Of a DNA stretch of 64,000 bases, positions 9,961 through 23,747 are shown piece after piece (position 1 is the first letter of the stretch; every line of letters starts with the position of its first letter). The position numbers and the translations under genes were made by a program. This DNA is from Lotus japonicus (Eukaryota; Streptophyta; Magnoliopsida; Fabales; Fabaceae). The notes beneath the pieces are model-generated. The model saw only the letters and a program-made list of their open reading frames with translations. It was not told where the DNA came from and ran no database searches. Where the stretch lies: NCBI RefSeq assembly GCF_012489685.1, contig NC_080046.1, forward strand, positions 60,378,195-60,442,194. Reading direction: 5' to 3'.

Positions 9961-12957
9961 GATCAATTATCAATGGGCCCATCACATTTTATCCGTACTT
10001 AACTTTTTATTATATGTCAATTTGAATCCTCCTCAATAGATAATTCAAGTATGCTTTATGTTACTATGAAATGTGAATGCTTTGTGTTCTGTTTATGAGT
10101 TGACAAGGTCAACTCATGTTCTTCAGCCACCATTTTTGACCATTTGAAAAGTTGACTCTTAGACAAGGGAAGAAAGAATCAAGAATCTCAATATGGATCT
10201 CTTTTATTTTTCAGTTCACACTTATGTTATTAATTCGCAAGCTTATTTGGGAGTGTTGGCACTGTTCCTCCCAGCATTGACTTTTGTTTGACAACATCTC
10301 AATATTCAATTATGTGCATCTCATGATGAAATTTTTTGTTCTTTAGAAATTTGCTCACCATAAAATTTCTCTAATTTTATATCTAGTTCCTGTCAAGACT
10401 AGTGAGACCTTACCATTTTGTGATCATGTTAAGCTTACTTCTTTGAGCCTCACGTTTTTACAGGGATGACTTCCTGTCACAAGGATTCAAATTGACATTG
10501 TAAGAAAGAAAGAAAAAAGGGGTAAGATGGTATGTGGCTGAGACTGGATTGATGGTACCTTCTGGAACAAGGTAGTTAAAAGCCGGATTGATGATACCTT
10601 CTGAAGTTACATCTGGTGATGAAATTAGGCGCCTTGGTTCATGGGCAGTGTTGAGTTGATCAGGAACAGGGTTACTCTTTGTTAAGACGTTTTCCTTGTG
10701 CTGCCTTGGTTTTGCACGTTTTGTCTTGTTTATCGCCAGCAAAGAAGGATAAAGAAAGGCCCTGAGTGAAACAAAGGGCTCGAGTTCCCATTATCAAGAT
10801 GAAGAAAACAGAAATTGAAGAACAGATACAGGTTGTACATTGCTTCTTTACTTCCGCAATAGAAAGAAAATGGCCCTATGTCTTTTTGACTTTTTGTCGT
10901 GATGATGTGTTGAAAATTTTAATTTTCCCATGGTATTGTATATATGCGGATTGATATGGTTGTACCAGCACTAGAATACAAGGTTTACATTTGTCTATCA
11001 TGCATGAACTGTATTTTTGGTTTGTTAATTCCTGATGAAGTGCTTGCATTATAAAGAAAAATATAAAATCTTAAGAAAGGCAAGAATGACTTGTTTTATG
11101 TAATAAACTAATAATATAACATAATACATAACAAAATAATGTCTTATGTGATAGTCATATGACATACATGTTCTATTGATAGTCGTAGCTAGCTTTTCTT
11201 TTCACTGTTTTGTGCGAGGGGAAAGGGAGGGGGAGGGGAGGCAGGGGTTGGGGTGGGAAGAGGAAGAGGAAGAGTTAAAAAGGGTAGGAGAAGGACCAAA
11301 AGTGATTCATTGTAGAAATTTTGAAACGACAATCCTTTAACCCCATGAGGCCATGATGAAGATGAAAAAGGACGTGGCTGTCTAGGTTCGCAGCGGAGAT
11401 TGTGGGTTGGTGACGAGGCATGTGAGAGAAGTTGATGAGGATGGAAATGGGGTGGGATTAATTAGAAAGAAGACAAGGATTAACGGGAAATAGGGTGGAA
11501 TTGAGTATGTTGGATTTTGAGTGATGAGACTTACGAATACTCATGAAGTTTCATTGAAAACACTTATGAGTTGAGTGATTGATTCATCAATAGTTTTAAT
11601 CGAGAAATTAGGGATTGAGGTTTAATTTTTGTTTTTTAATTCATAATTTTAATGTATTTTAATGATATTCCCTAATATGCACTATTTTTAGAGTGATGTA
11701 ATTTTACACCACTTTTTTTAAGCTGCTATATCAAGTTAACACATTTTTTTTAAACAAAAATGTGTTAACCTGTTATAACCGGTCAAAGTAAGTGGTATAA
11801 AATTGCACCACGCTAAAAGGAGTAATGTTTCATCCACACTAAGATGAGAGAGATAGACATAAAAAGAGGTGGAAATGGAGTGTCTAAAAAATGAAGTGTG
11901 TATATATCATTACTCCGTTAAAAGTGGTGCATATTATGGGAACCCTATTTTAATTATTAAATATATATGTGTACACTAAGGGTCCGTTTGATGGTCGGAA
12001 TAAGATAAGAGCATGACATGATAAAGAGTTGGATAAAGACAATATATGATAAGAGCTGGATAGACTCTTATCCTATTATGTGTTTGAGCCTTGAGGTGGG
12101 TAGGATAATTATATGATATGATATAAACTTAGGAATTGAGGGATTTACAATTAGTGTTTAATTTAATGAAATTAATAATATAAAGAGTCATTAATACTTT
12201 CATTATTGCAAAGAATTTTTTTCTAATTGATAGTTACTATTAAATTATTTAATATTTCCATTATATGTACGAGAGGTTTTACAATTAATGTTTACTAAAT
12301 TTTTAATATTAAAAATCATTAATAATTAATTAGTATGGTCATTAATGCAATGATTTTTCTGATTGGTAATATAATTAAATTATTTAATTTTAAATTATAT
12401 GTATGAGGTTTTACAATTAATATTAATTAATTATAAAAAATGTATTTAAATTAAAATTTTCAATCATTTGTACATACATAAGATTAAAAGTAAATAACAT
12501 GCAATATCATTTAGAAAAGATAAACTTTTTTTAATATAGTTAAAAAATAGTATAGTGTAATTAACTATTTTAGTTTTAAATATTTTTATATTTTTGTATA
12601 TAAATTTAGTTAAAATTATTAGTCTTGATTTTTTTTTCTTATTGATGATTAATATTTTAAAAAATGTTAATATTTAATATACTAATTATATATGGGTGAG
12701 GTTTTACAAATAATATTTCATACAATTATTATATATAGAGTAATTAATAATTAATTAGTATTTCATTAATTCAAGGAACTTTTTTTATTGATAATTAACA
12801 TTTAACTAATTTATTATTTATTTTCTAAATTATTTGTATGAGAGGTTTTGCAATTAACTAGTTTTATTATTTAATATTTTAATTATATGTGTGATGTTTT
12901 AGAATAAATGTTTAGTACAAATAATAATATAAATAGATATATCTAGCTACCAAAAAA
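9961..12957. other. Intergenic region, no confident gene
   Basis: It begins with the likely 3' UTR of the F-box gene. A minus-strand ORF at 10458-10742 (up to 94 aa) has a balanced amino-acid composition but no recognised domain or supported splice structure; it may be a gene relic. At 11209-11290 there is a G-rich, purine-biased patch. From ~11980 (GGGTCCGTTTGATGG) to ~13260 the sequence is very AT-rich and starts with a phrase common at the ends of plant DNA transposons, but no matching right end was found. Confidence 0.45.
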
Positions 12958-13012
12958 ATAATATAAATATTAATTAATAATTAATAATTAATAATTAATA
13001 ATTAATAATTAA
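12958..13012. repeat. AT-rich tandem repeat (AATTAATA units)
   Basis: About six consecutive near-perfect copies of an 8-base AATTAATA-type unit lie in the AT-rich region upstream of the first UPL5-like gene. A (TA)n run follows at about 13190-13206. Both are low-complexity DNA with no coding potential. Confidence 0.85.
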
Positions 13013-13438
13013 TTGGTATTTTCAATAATACAAGGAATTTTTCTAATTTAAAATTAATATTTATTTTGAAAATATTGAATATTTCAATTATATGCATGAG
13101 ATATTTTATAATTACTATTTATATAATTAGTAATGTAAATTAAAAAGTCATATTGACATTTATTAATGGTCAAGTCAAATTTTAATTTTATATATATATA
13201 TATATATTGATATTCTATACTAAAATATAATTACTCATTTATTTTGAATTTATTGCTCATTTATTACAAACAAACAACCTAGTTTACGTTCAACGTGGAG
13301 AGTTTCGTAGATTGAGTTATAAAATCCTCGTTCTTAGAGGCAAAGCTTGTTTTGCTACTTCGAACTACTATTGCTCTTCACTTTAAGTTTGCCGTTGATC
13401 ATTGTTTTGCATTGCGCAACCACCGCCTCACCACTCCA

Positions 13439-16400
13439 ATGGAAAATTTGATGACCCTAGATCACAAGCAGAAGATGGCATCGTTGGCGCCGCGTCTGCA
13501 GTTCTTCATTCGCATGATTCCGAATGGCAACTGCATAGTGATGCAAGGTTCTGCTGAAGAGAGCGTGAAATCGGTCTACCAAAGGGTCGAGAGTAGAACT
13601 AGAATTCCAATTCATGACCAGAGATTGATTCATGCAGGGAAGCAGCTCCGTTGGGAGCAAAGACTCGGTGATTGCGGCATCCAAAACGATGCCACCCTTC
13701 ATTTGGTGGCCTACTTGCGCAGCGGAGGAGACATATCTCGACAACGTGTCGCGGTGGACGACATGTTGGACCTTTGGCACCTCTCCGATGAAGGGAGCAG
13801 TACTAAGGAACATTGCGTGAAAATGTTGTTCAAGCTTAACGCCTTGGACGATTTCATGTATAAAAGGGGTCTAAAGGGGCTGGTTAGTCTCTACCGGTCC
13901 GAATCATCACCTCACAAAGCCATGGCCGATTTCACCATCAGATTGTTCTTGGACGGTTGCAACTCCATGTTCAAGAAAGGTTTACATGCTTGTTGCCTTC
14001 GTACGGTGGCAGTGTTTTGTGATCTGCTTAGAATATATGCAGGGGATGATTGCGATCTTTACAATTCTTTTATGACTTGTCTCAGGATTGTGCTGGAGGA
14101 GTGTGTCGGTGATATAAATCCCAATCGGAAGGTTCTAGTTAAAAGTGTTTTGAATTATGTTGGTGAGAGTGTGAATTTGGTGTTAAGGGATTTGGATAGT
14201 TGTTTTAAGATCAAGATCCTTGAGTTATCGTTGATGTACAATTTCCAGAATCTGATTGCATTCTTAGTTTGTTTAAGGGATGCAATCAAGGTTAAGGGAA
14301 TGCAAGCTTGGGAGACCCAGTCTGGGACTAATGAGGAAGATGATGAGGAACCATTGCTTGCAAATGAGATTTACCACCTTCGTCTTATGTACAGTAAATT
14401 ATTATACAAAATGGAAGAAGGCTTTCAGAAAATTGAGGATGACTTGGATAACGTGAAACAATGGACTATGAAGTGGGTTCATTACTTTACGCTATTAAAG
14501 CATATGTCTGAACTCTCTAAGCTAATAGACGGTGCTGAAGAGATGTTTAGGGAATTTTTGATACACAGAGGGCGAAATTTGTCTGTGCTAGTTATTTTGT
14601 ACACAACGAGAGGTGAGGGTCATGAGTGGATTTTGGAGCACAAAAGTGCGCTAAACTCCGCAGCTAGAAGGCAATTGGCAGTAAATTCATTTCCTAGTGA
14701 AGAGCATGGAGATGAGGAAACGCATCACATATTTATTGACCGGTCTAATCTACTTGCTGAATCTTTTCGTGAAATAGTGCACGCAAGGCTTGAAGCTTTG
14801 AGGTATGACCTTTCTGTAAATTTTTTGCATGAGGAAGGGGCAGGAGAGGGTGTGGAGAGGGAGTGGTTTATTTTGGTGTGTCAAGAAATATTTAATCCGC
14901 TAAATGCTCTTTTCGTGGCATGCCCAAATGACTGCAGAAGATTTTTCCCTAATCCTGGTGAGTTTCATCCCCAAATCTGAATACATAAGTTTCATGTCCA
15001 TTCCTAAAAGAAATTTAGATATAATTTTTTTTATATAGAATATGTGTGTTCACGTGTCTAGAAATGGATTGTAAGCAAATCCTACTTCATGAATGACATA
15101 CAGTATAAAGATATGGAAATAAGTGCTAGACTGCATTTGAAGGGTAGTGAATTTGGTGGTAAAAGTTATCATTTGTCACTAGTGCAAATGAACTTATTTC
15201 GAAAAAAATGGAACTCTTCATATCAATTGTGATGAAAGTATTTTAACATTGCACTTAACTTGTATCCAAACATATACTGGCAATTATATTATTGAAATTG
15301 TAAAAATCCATTTAATTTCATTAAAATTTTAAATCTTTATTTTCGATATGATTAACTTGAAAGTAACATTCTTGGTATGTCCATGTTAGATAGAAAGCAA
15401 CTACTTTACAAAAATAGGAGCATACATATTTTAGTTGAGGTCAAATGTATTTGGTCTTAGGATATATACATACCAAACTCTCAATCTTAAATTGAGGAAT
15501 CATTATGATAAGTATTTGTGCTATCTTCTCCAATCACTATCTAATTCTGATCATAATTGTCTCCCATTTGTTTATTGAAGTTATGATTGTTTAAATCTTC
15601 ATTACTTTTGAGAATGCTATAGACGTTTGAGAATTCATAGATTTCATATATTTAGTGATGTGTTTGATAAATGGAAGGTTAATATACTTTTTGTTTGAAG
15701 TATACGTTTTTTGTATTGTTATTATTTTACTACAAGTTCATAAAATTTTGATACATTAGCTTTGTGTTGCTTCTTTTATGCCAGTAATCAAATTGAGATA
15801 TTTTTTACCATTACCAAAATTACCATGTCTCATATGGTATATATGCTTCTGTGAATCTATTATGTATGTGCATTATTGTTTTGGCAATGGTAAATTAACA
15901 TGTTAGAGCATAGTTATATAATATAGAAGTTAATCTTTACTTTCTAATTTAATGACAAAAATAATTGTATTCAATGTAAGTACTACGGTCCTCTTTAAGG
16001 AGTGATGTAGTGGCTTCTTATCTATTAATGTTTATAGGTTCCACCGTTAATGTGTGTTTGTCTTGTTCTTGAACTTATATGTAGGATTGGATCCACTAAA
16101 GTGGTGTGAAATGTAGTGGTAAGCATTGGTGAAAAATTTGAGGGTGTGGCTTCTCATACACCCATGACTTGTTATGCTTGTTCTTGTAGTTTTTTAAAGA
16201 AAAACTAAATTGTTGATTTTATTCATGGATATTTATAAACTCTACACTGTGTAACATGTATCATCATTATTTGCATTTGCCACAAAACTTGAGTTCCCAT
16301 TTGTTAACATTAATGTCTATGGTTCTTACTTAGTCTTGAGTTTTGATACATTTTTAATTATATTTTGTATCATCAGATAACTTATGGACAATGAAGTTTA

Positions 16401-18543
16401 ACTTAATATTCATCTACATGTCTGCAGCATCCAAAGTAAATCCTCTGCACCTTGAGTACTTCACCTTCTCTGGTCGCATTATTGCTTTAGCTTTGATGAA
16501 TGAGGTGCAAGTGGGCATTGCTTTCGATCGTGTGTTTTTCAAGCAATTGGCTGGAGAGCATATTACTTTGGAAGATATACAGGAAGCAGATCCTTACATG
16601 TACAGAAGCTGCAAGAAAATATTAGAGATGGATGCAGATTTTGTTGATTCAGATGCTTTAGGACTTACATTTGCTTGGGAGGCGGAGGAATTAGGACACA
16701 AGAAAGTGATTGAGCTTTGTCCGGGTGGTGAGAGCCTTGTAGTGAATAGTAAGAACAGACAGAAGTATGTTGATCTTCTTATACAAAATCAATTTGTGTC
16801 ATCCATCTCTGAGCAAGTATCACATTTTTCCAAGGGCTTTGGTGATATCATTTTCAACTCAAAGCTCCGACAGTTCTTCCAGATTTTAGATCTTAAAGAT
16901 TTTGACAGGATGCTATATGGAGAAGAAAATGCAATTTCTGTTGAAGAATGGAAGGCAAAAACTGAGTATGTTGGCTATCGAAAGACTGATCCTCAGATAT
17001 CTTGGTTTTGGGAGGTATGTAGGATACTAGCCTTGTCTTTACATATATGTCTTCCTTGATTCTCTCCTTTTGCCCCTCTTTTCTTCCGTTTTCCAAATTT
17101 TTTCAACAATGTAAATGTATTACATTTCCTTTAATATTCAAGAGCATGTTGAATCAATATCCCCTATATGATTTGTTTGATGGGCAAGAGTTGCTTCATT
17201 CTGAAATTCCATATTGGTAAGTTATCATTTACTTAGTCACATTATCAACTTAACTTAGTTGTTTGCTTGGGGAGCTTAGAGGTATTTTATCTTCCATGAT
17301 TGTAATTATACCCTTCATTTAAAATATAATTTAAGGTTTAGCTAAACATAAAGTACAGAAATAAGTTTGAGTTTTTATTAAAATGTGAAAGTTATAGATC
17401 AACTCAATTATTATGACGAAAGTTCCAATATTAGTAGTAGTACTATTTTTAACAAAATTAATATTGCTTTTTTAATCTCCTAGAGATTATAAATTGATTT
17501 ATTTATTGCATAAGAGTAACGATATATGTGTACCTTCAAATAGTGCATATATTTTAGGACACTTCTTTTTTTTTTTTCCTCTTTGTCTTTTTTTTCGAGT
17601 TATATCACATATTACATCTATCACTCTTTCATATCTTCTTATCTCTTTAGTGTTCTACATTTATTGATTATGCACCGATCTTTATTGATTCAGCTGAGTA
17701 GCATGTGAGTCATATTCTAGTTATAACATAACTTTTCATGATTTTTTTTACTGCGACAAAGAAAGTCAGTCATAACTTTCACGATGTGCTGCATTTTGTA
17801 AAATTATCTCCCTTGAGTTCTTTTACGCCTCTAAATAGTAACATGTTCATTTACGGTATTTAGAATCTACTGTTGCTAAATTACAGAATTTGTTAAAATC
17901 TATTTGTTGTTATAAGTTTATCCAAAATGTTATATAATGTACTAGTTTAACCTTTTTTTTTTTTTTGAAAGAGTACTAGTTTAACCTTTTGTTGGGATGC
18001 AATATAGCAGTAAATATGATATTTTCTCCATATCTTTCTATTCTTATTATATACTATATCTCGTTTTTCTTATTCTTTTTCACTTTGAATACATGTTGGA
18101 TGTTTGAATTATGTAGATGTTTATAAAATCATTTTCCAAAGTAGGTAGTTGTTGAAACATTTTTAATGATTCTTTCATGAATTTTTTTTCGAATAACTCA
18201 TTATTTTATTTTGCTCTAGCTGCTTCTCCATTTTTATTAAAAAAGTTAACATTGTATCATGTAAAAACCAAATTTGCAGGTTGTTAGGAAAATGTCAGCG
18301 GAAGAAAGAAAGATTCTTCTATTTTTTTGGACATCTCTGAAATATTTACCATCTGAAGGTTTCGATTGTTTGGCTCCTTTAAAAATTTGCAGATCTATGG
18401 AACCAGATAATCATCTTCCTTCATCACATACATGCATTTACCAGCTTCGTTTGCCCCCCTATTCATCTATGGCGGTCATGCAAGATCACTTTACAACGAT
18501 CACTACTCAAGAATATGTTTACTGCACTTTCGGTTATTATTAA
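13439..18543 (+). CDS. UPL5-like HECT E3 ubiquitin ligase, copy 1 (three exons)
   Basis: Exons 13439-14957, 16428-17014 and 18280-18543 give 789 aa; donors are GTGAGT and GTATGT, acceptors CTGCAG and TTGCAG, and phases match. Residues ~17-95 form a ubiquitin-like domain (LQFFIRMIPNGN, then QRLIHAGKQLRWEQRLGDCG), the arrangement of plant UPL5. The C-terminal HECT domain starts near EWFILVCQEIFNP, continues through FFPNPAS/KVNPLHLEYF across the exon 1-2 join, and has the catalytic cysteine in SSHTCIYQL (Cys754) before LPPYSSMAVM. HECT enzymes take ubiquitin from an E2 on this cysteine and pass it to substrate; Arabidopsis UPL5 is reported to act on WRKY53 in leaf senescence, but the substrate here is unknown. 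The first in-frame ATG is at 13439; upstream in-frame codons have only TTG. The stop TAA is followed after one base by Helitron 1, which replaces the normal 3' UTR. Confidence 0.92.
14958..16427 (+). other. Intron 1 of UPL5-like copy 1
   Basis: AT-rich intron bounded by GTGAGT and CTGCAG. Parts near 15060-15160 and 16080-16180 are recognisably related to intron 1 of the second copy (29331-31397; for example GTGGTAAGCATTG and GAGGGTGTGGCTTCTCAT). The duplication therefore included introns. No other gene is seen. Confidence 0.8.
17015..18279 (+). other. Intron 2 of UPL5-like copy 1
   Basis: AT-rich intron between the WFWE and VVRKM codons. A short local duplication of TACTAGTTTAACCTTTT flanks a T-run near 17940-17990. 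Nothing else could be identified. Confidence 0.75.
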
Positions 18544-21216
18544 ACTAGTATTTAGCCCGTTTGTCCGTGCGATGCACGGATAAATTTTTACGAACTCTTC
18601 TGCTAATTACAACAATTGAGTAGTGCAATGCACAAATAATTAATCAAACACTTATATGTCATTATTATGTTATGTTTATGTTTAAATTTTTGATCATATA
18701 TATGAATTAGATGAGTTTTAAATGTTAGTTGTCTTTGACCCCTTGCCGACTTCCACTTTGGGGCAATCTTCACTATTAAATAACACCATAGAATAATTCA
18801 ACATATAACATTATCTATTTGGAAAATAAAGATTAAAGGTATTGATAAAACAACATCACACACAAAATACAACATAGCATTTCACATAATGTTTAATGGA
18901 GCACCCCAAAGATGATTACTAACTTCGAAGGTTAAAATGCATGATATTAAACAAACATCAAAATACATGTAACAAATGGCAACAACCAATGTTTAAAAGA
19001 AACTTAACAGCTTCTTCACACAAGTCCATGAAACAGAGTTTGTAAGAAATCTCCCTGCGAAATGGATTAAATATGTGGATATAAAATCTGGCCTGTCCAC
19101 GATAGATAAAGTGCATCATCACAGTAGTTTGTATTTGGTGAACTGAGCGGATGTTGACCAAACCAGCCCCAATTCTGTACTCCCCTTGATTGTAGTAGTA
19201 TGAATAGAATTAGCATATAATTAAAAGCTAGATAAACCTACACTTACAATAATGAAAATCCACAGCCATTATTTGCATGAATTAAGCGGTTTCCACTATA
19301 AAAAAGATTGATTCATTAGAAATAAAGCAATTTACTTAGTCACATGGAGTAATAGAGTTTCACAATTCACTGACAACTTCTGCAAGCACATTCTTTTCAA
19401 CTCTAACATGCTCAACCTCTGATGGAATTAAACTCAATGAACTAAAAATATTCAAATCAAATAATGAAACTTAAAATACAATATAACAAAGAACTTTCCA
19501 TTTCTTCTAATATTAGCTGAAGAATGGAAATAACAAACTTAAATGCTATAGAGGAAAACATGAAAACTCACATGACCCCCACTAAGCATTTCAGACTTTT
19601 TCATCTTTTTCATAGCATGTATGGTAGATGATTTCTTCTCCCTATAGGGTATTACCAGTGAAATAATATGGTATAAGATTTCACATAATTTCACAGTATA
19701 GAGGTATGCAAACAAAAGTAAAATGAGAGATGTTTCTAGGGACATGCTCAATTTTCAGGGGAGAGATTCTTTCACAACTGATGTCTTAGAGAAAGTCTCA
19801 AGAGGGGGATAAGATGAAACATTTTATCAAAATAGAAAGCAGTGAGATAAATAAAAGATTTATCATTTGTCCTTCCACTGCAAGAAGGCCCCATTTAAAA
19901 AGAAAATAGCAGACCAGAAAATTCTTTCAAAAAAGCAAAAATTGAAAGTATATTAAACAGGGTTTTTAAAAAAATAAAAACTTGTTCAATGGAACAGATT
20001 CAAAACCAACAATTGAAAAAGAAAAAGACATAGGATGCTAAATAGATTCAGACAGATTGAGAAAAGCTATGTAAATATGGCACAACTAACATAAGAGTTA
20101 TATAAGGAGCTGCATATGTGCAGAAAAATACCCCTAAGCATATGAATGATATGATCCACCCAACAACTCTTCATCTATTACCATCATTCATATCTGCACC
20201 ACAAAAATAAATCAAAACAAAATAAGTAAGTAGAAGAGAGACAGTTGGAAACAAATGGAAACATGATCCTTAACAACTAAAGGTTTTGTGTCCTCAAAAG
20301 TACCAACGTTTACCTCAAAAAATTCTACATAGTTCTCTGTGCAGTCAGCACTCCTAAACATGGATAAAATCAATAATTAAGACAAATCAACACAACTAAA
20401 ATATATTCTATGGTTAAAACTTATTTTGTATCCTCATCTAATAAACTATCCATGCTAGTTGTTGCCATTGGAACTGTTAAAATATATTGATAAACTATAT
20501 ATGTATTGTTAAGCAATTTGGATTTACCACCTTCAAATGCTTCATCTATCCGTATCATAATTTTCACACTCATTATACTTTGCATTCTAAGTAGCAGCTA
20601 GCTTGATCGTCCATTTTGTACAGAGAATTTGTTACATGTATAATATTCTTGATTTTTTATTTTAGAACAAACAAAAATTGTTCTTTCTCACTCTTGCTAC
20701 CTATAGCTATATATGTATGGTGCATAAAAATGGTACCTATGGTATCTATTTATGTATTCCTCGTATGGTACATGTATCTCTCTCTGCCAAAACATAAGCT
20801 GCGGAGGGGATTCACAGTTTCAACCATAAAAGACATCAGTATAACTCAAAACAGGGTGGTACAATCAAAACTTGAAAAAACAAAAATGTGGGACTCTCCA
20901 GCTTACTGTGATGGTGAAAGTTAGAGATAAATTAAGAATTTGACATGGAAATGGTGGTATCCCAAGGGATCTAAATTTAAAAATAGAGTATTATTTTAAT
21001 CCCTGATAATTTGCTAAATGCTTAGAGTTGGAAAGTAGTAGAGTGCATATTTTTTTTTTGGTCTCTAGGGATTGTTTTGGGTTATATATAATAACCTTCT
21101 TTTAAGAAAGTAACCCACATGTATGTAGAGTCAAGAATCATGGGTTCTTAGTCATCTGAATCATGGTTTCTCTTTAATAAAATGCATGAAAGGGTAAGTA
21201 GTGGATGGATGAAGAT

Positions 21217-21405
21217 CTACTTGATCCCACTCTTGGGCTTTGGCTCGACACGTAGGGGCAAGGGTACTGATGCAGGTGAAGAATCTACTAAACTTGCAGC
21301 TCTGTATCCATTAGTAAAGGAAAACAAAAGAATACATAGAACTTGAGCACAAGCAATTTTATCAGAAAAATGAAGTTGGCCAGTATCATCAAATATAGCC
21401 TTCAC
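21217..21405 (-). pseudogene. Exon-like gene fragment captured in Helitron 1, donor unknown
   Basis: The minus-strand ORF (62 codons) begins KAIFDDTGQLHFSDKI and ends with a basic, Pro-rich tail (LPLRVEPKPKSGIK) at a stop. Its composition is that of a real protein, unlike the AT-rich surroundings, and it lies in the same orientation as the Helitron. I cannot name the donor gene. Confidence 0.35.
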
Positions 21406-21559
21406 AAACTATGAAAGAGGCAAGCAAGTGTTAAAAATGCTTAAATACATTTGGATAAATGAGTTCAGTAGATATTATTTGGATCAGACTAAACAACATT
21501 CCAATTAGTCAATCGCCATCAGTATCATCTAAGCCTTTTCCCACGGCTGGCTATATGAA

Positions 21560-21905
21560 TCACTCTAGCCATAATGCTTTGTCATATATTAAGTTTTTGC
21601 ATAGGTCATTTACCTCTAAATCCCTCTTAATGACTTTGCCTTAATTTTCCCTAGGTCTTACTTTAACCCTAATGACTGAGCTCTCTATCATCTGATCAAC
21701 CCTAATTAGAGATGCTTCTACTCCATATGTACCCAAACTACCTAATACCAAACACTACCACCTTTTCTAGTATCGAAGCTATTCCAACTCTCTCTCCCAC
21801 TCTTGTTATTTCTCTAATGATTGTATTACTAATCCTATCATATTTCGTATAACTACTCATCCATCTTAACATTCTCTTATCCACTACACTAAGCATACTT
21901 TCTTG
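21560..21905 (-). pseudogene. LINE-type reverse transcriptase 3' remnant
   Basis: Read on the minus strand, the segment at ~21785-21900 gives MLSVVDKRMLRWMSSYTK followed by DRISN, the diagnostic tail of a common family of plant non-LTR elements (canonical form MLRWMCGHTR..DRIRN). Further downstream it decays, but the SRGKRL phrase near 21535 is also typical. It is a broken relic inside Helitron 1, either captured or inserted later. Confidence 0.6.
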
Positions 21906-22469
21906 TTTAGCTTTGTATTGCCAAAAAGTATATTACATGATTACAATCATATTGCATGAAATATGCAATTTCAGTAATTCCAGTTACTACTAAGATTTGT
22001 TCAATATCAACAAACCTACTCTGTAAGTTTCACAATTAAATAATGAAAGCAGTAGCACATAAATGATATCCTATGACTCATAAAGAGAATGTGAACTGTG
22101 TGTATCAGGTTCCATGATTTTTACAATGCTCACTTATATCAGGATAAAATACTCTTAAATAATTAAATAATTTAAAAAGTAGGGAGTAAGCATCTTCAAA
22201 TTAAACAGTTCAAACCAGTTTCATGTTAAATTAAAAAGAGATCACTTTAAGAGTCTCATGGACAATGCCAAGGTCACAATTCATCAATTTCCTCATCCCA
22301 AAGAGTCTCATGGATTAGACAGTACTGAGTGCATGTTTGAAAATAAGAAATAAATAAAGCTATGGTTACACACTTTAGCAATTAAATGTCTTCATAAATA
22401 ACATATCTTGTAATACTTTTACTTTTAAAAGTTTCAAAAGAAGGAAGCAAAGAGTAGGAGTAATAAGAG

Positions 22470-22602
22470 TAGTAGCTACCATGAGTTTGAATTCACCTCT
22501 ACCAGCTTGAGATCCTCTGGAAGTTGCAAAATAATCAACAAACTCTGCCCAAGAGCTACAAATGATGGAGAGCAGAGATGGTGAGTTTTGACAGATGTAC
22601 AT
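22470..22602 (-). pseudogene. Exon-like fragment in Helitron 1, donor unknown
   Basis: The minus-strand frame reads SSWAEFVDYFATSRGSQAGR and then GEFKLM before a GT (GTAGCT). It looks like the end of a genuine exon with its splice donor. It lies in Helitron orientation, downstream of the PPR piece. I do not recognise the protein. Confidence 0.35.
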
Positions 22603-23747
22603 AATTAACTATAATAAACTAACTGAATATAGGAGAGTGTTATCCAGTGCATCGCACTCTATACTATGTATCATTGTAAGCTACTCTCTATACTCTATCA
22701 AAATCAATTGAAGAAGATAATTATTATTGAACAAAAAGATGAAGAATTGAAAACTAATGTATGAGAAAGTAGACTGTCGGTGAGGGTATGAGATTGTATC
22801 CTGATTAGAATAAAGCTTGTCTTTCAAATGCATAATTTTCCATCATCTTTATGAAATGCATGTTATTTTTTAGTTCAAAAATGTATTCTTAACTTCTTAG
22901 CTTTGCATTGTATAAATACAATGATTTGTTCATTCGGTTAGTTCAAGTAATGAAATCACACTTTCTGTTCAGTTTCTCTCTCTCTCTCTCTTATGCTTTA
23001 CATCTAAGAGATTTCTCACGGATGTGTAATTCAGCAAGTATTTAGTTACTAAATTAATTGGATATGCAATGTTTGTAGATGCTTATGTGCTTCTTTCTGT
23101 AAAGAGGGGAAGAAAACTCAAATATGATTTAAGCAATTATAACTGTCACAATCATAAAAAATACCTGAATGGTAAAAGTAAAAGGAATCCACACTAAATC
23201 TTCAAAGACCAACATGAATCCCAGTCTCTCTATCTCTCTGCAATTATGTTTTTTGCAGTGAAGGTGGGTGTTTTTAGTCTAAAATTTGAATCAAAGGCGA
23301 CCTTAAAATTGTTCAAGTTGTAGTTAGTTATCTCCACGGATGACCTATGAGATACATCTTTCATGTAGTGCGTTCCATCCAACCCATGGAAAATCCTTTA
23401 GTTACTTCCTTAAAGAAAAGTTTGAAAGATAAGGCATTGAGGTATCACTACATGAAATTATGTCACCAATTATGATTTCAATTTCTCCAACTGGCATGTC
23501 ACCATCAATACCATGTGGAACCAAACTTAATAAAAAAAAGTGGTGTGTTGGGTGATTAATAATAAAAACAGGATAGGCAAAACACAAAGCAAGTAACAAA
23601 AATATTGAACATAGCAAAAGACATCAAAATCAGGGATGATTACTAATTTAACATTTAATCAAGCACCAAACTGATGTTCAGATATCTTGGCATTCGGAAT
23701 CTGATAACTATTAAAAATGAAAGAGATACATGGAAGTTCAAAGAAAA

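Noticed and set aside
13352..13438. N-terminal extension of UPL5-like copy 1 starting at 13352
   Set aside because: The frame is open but begins at TTG; the first in-frame ATG is 13439, which places the ubiquitin-like domain at the expected distance.
17143..17220. Extra UPL5 exon (frame including LYDLFDGQEL)
   Set aside because: It lies in intron 2, and joining exon 2 directly to exon 3 gives the conserved family sequence WFWEVV without it.
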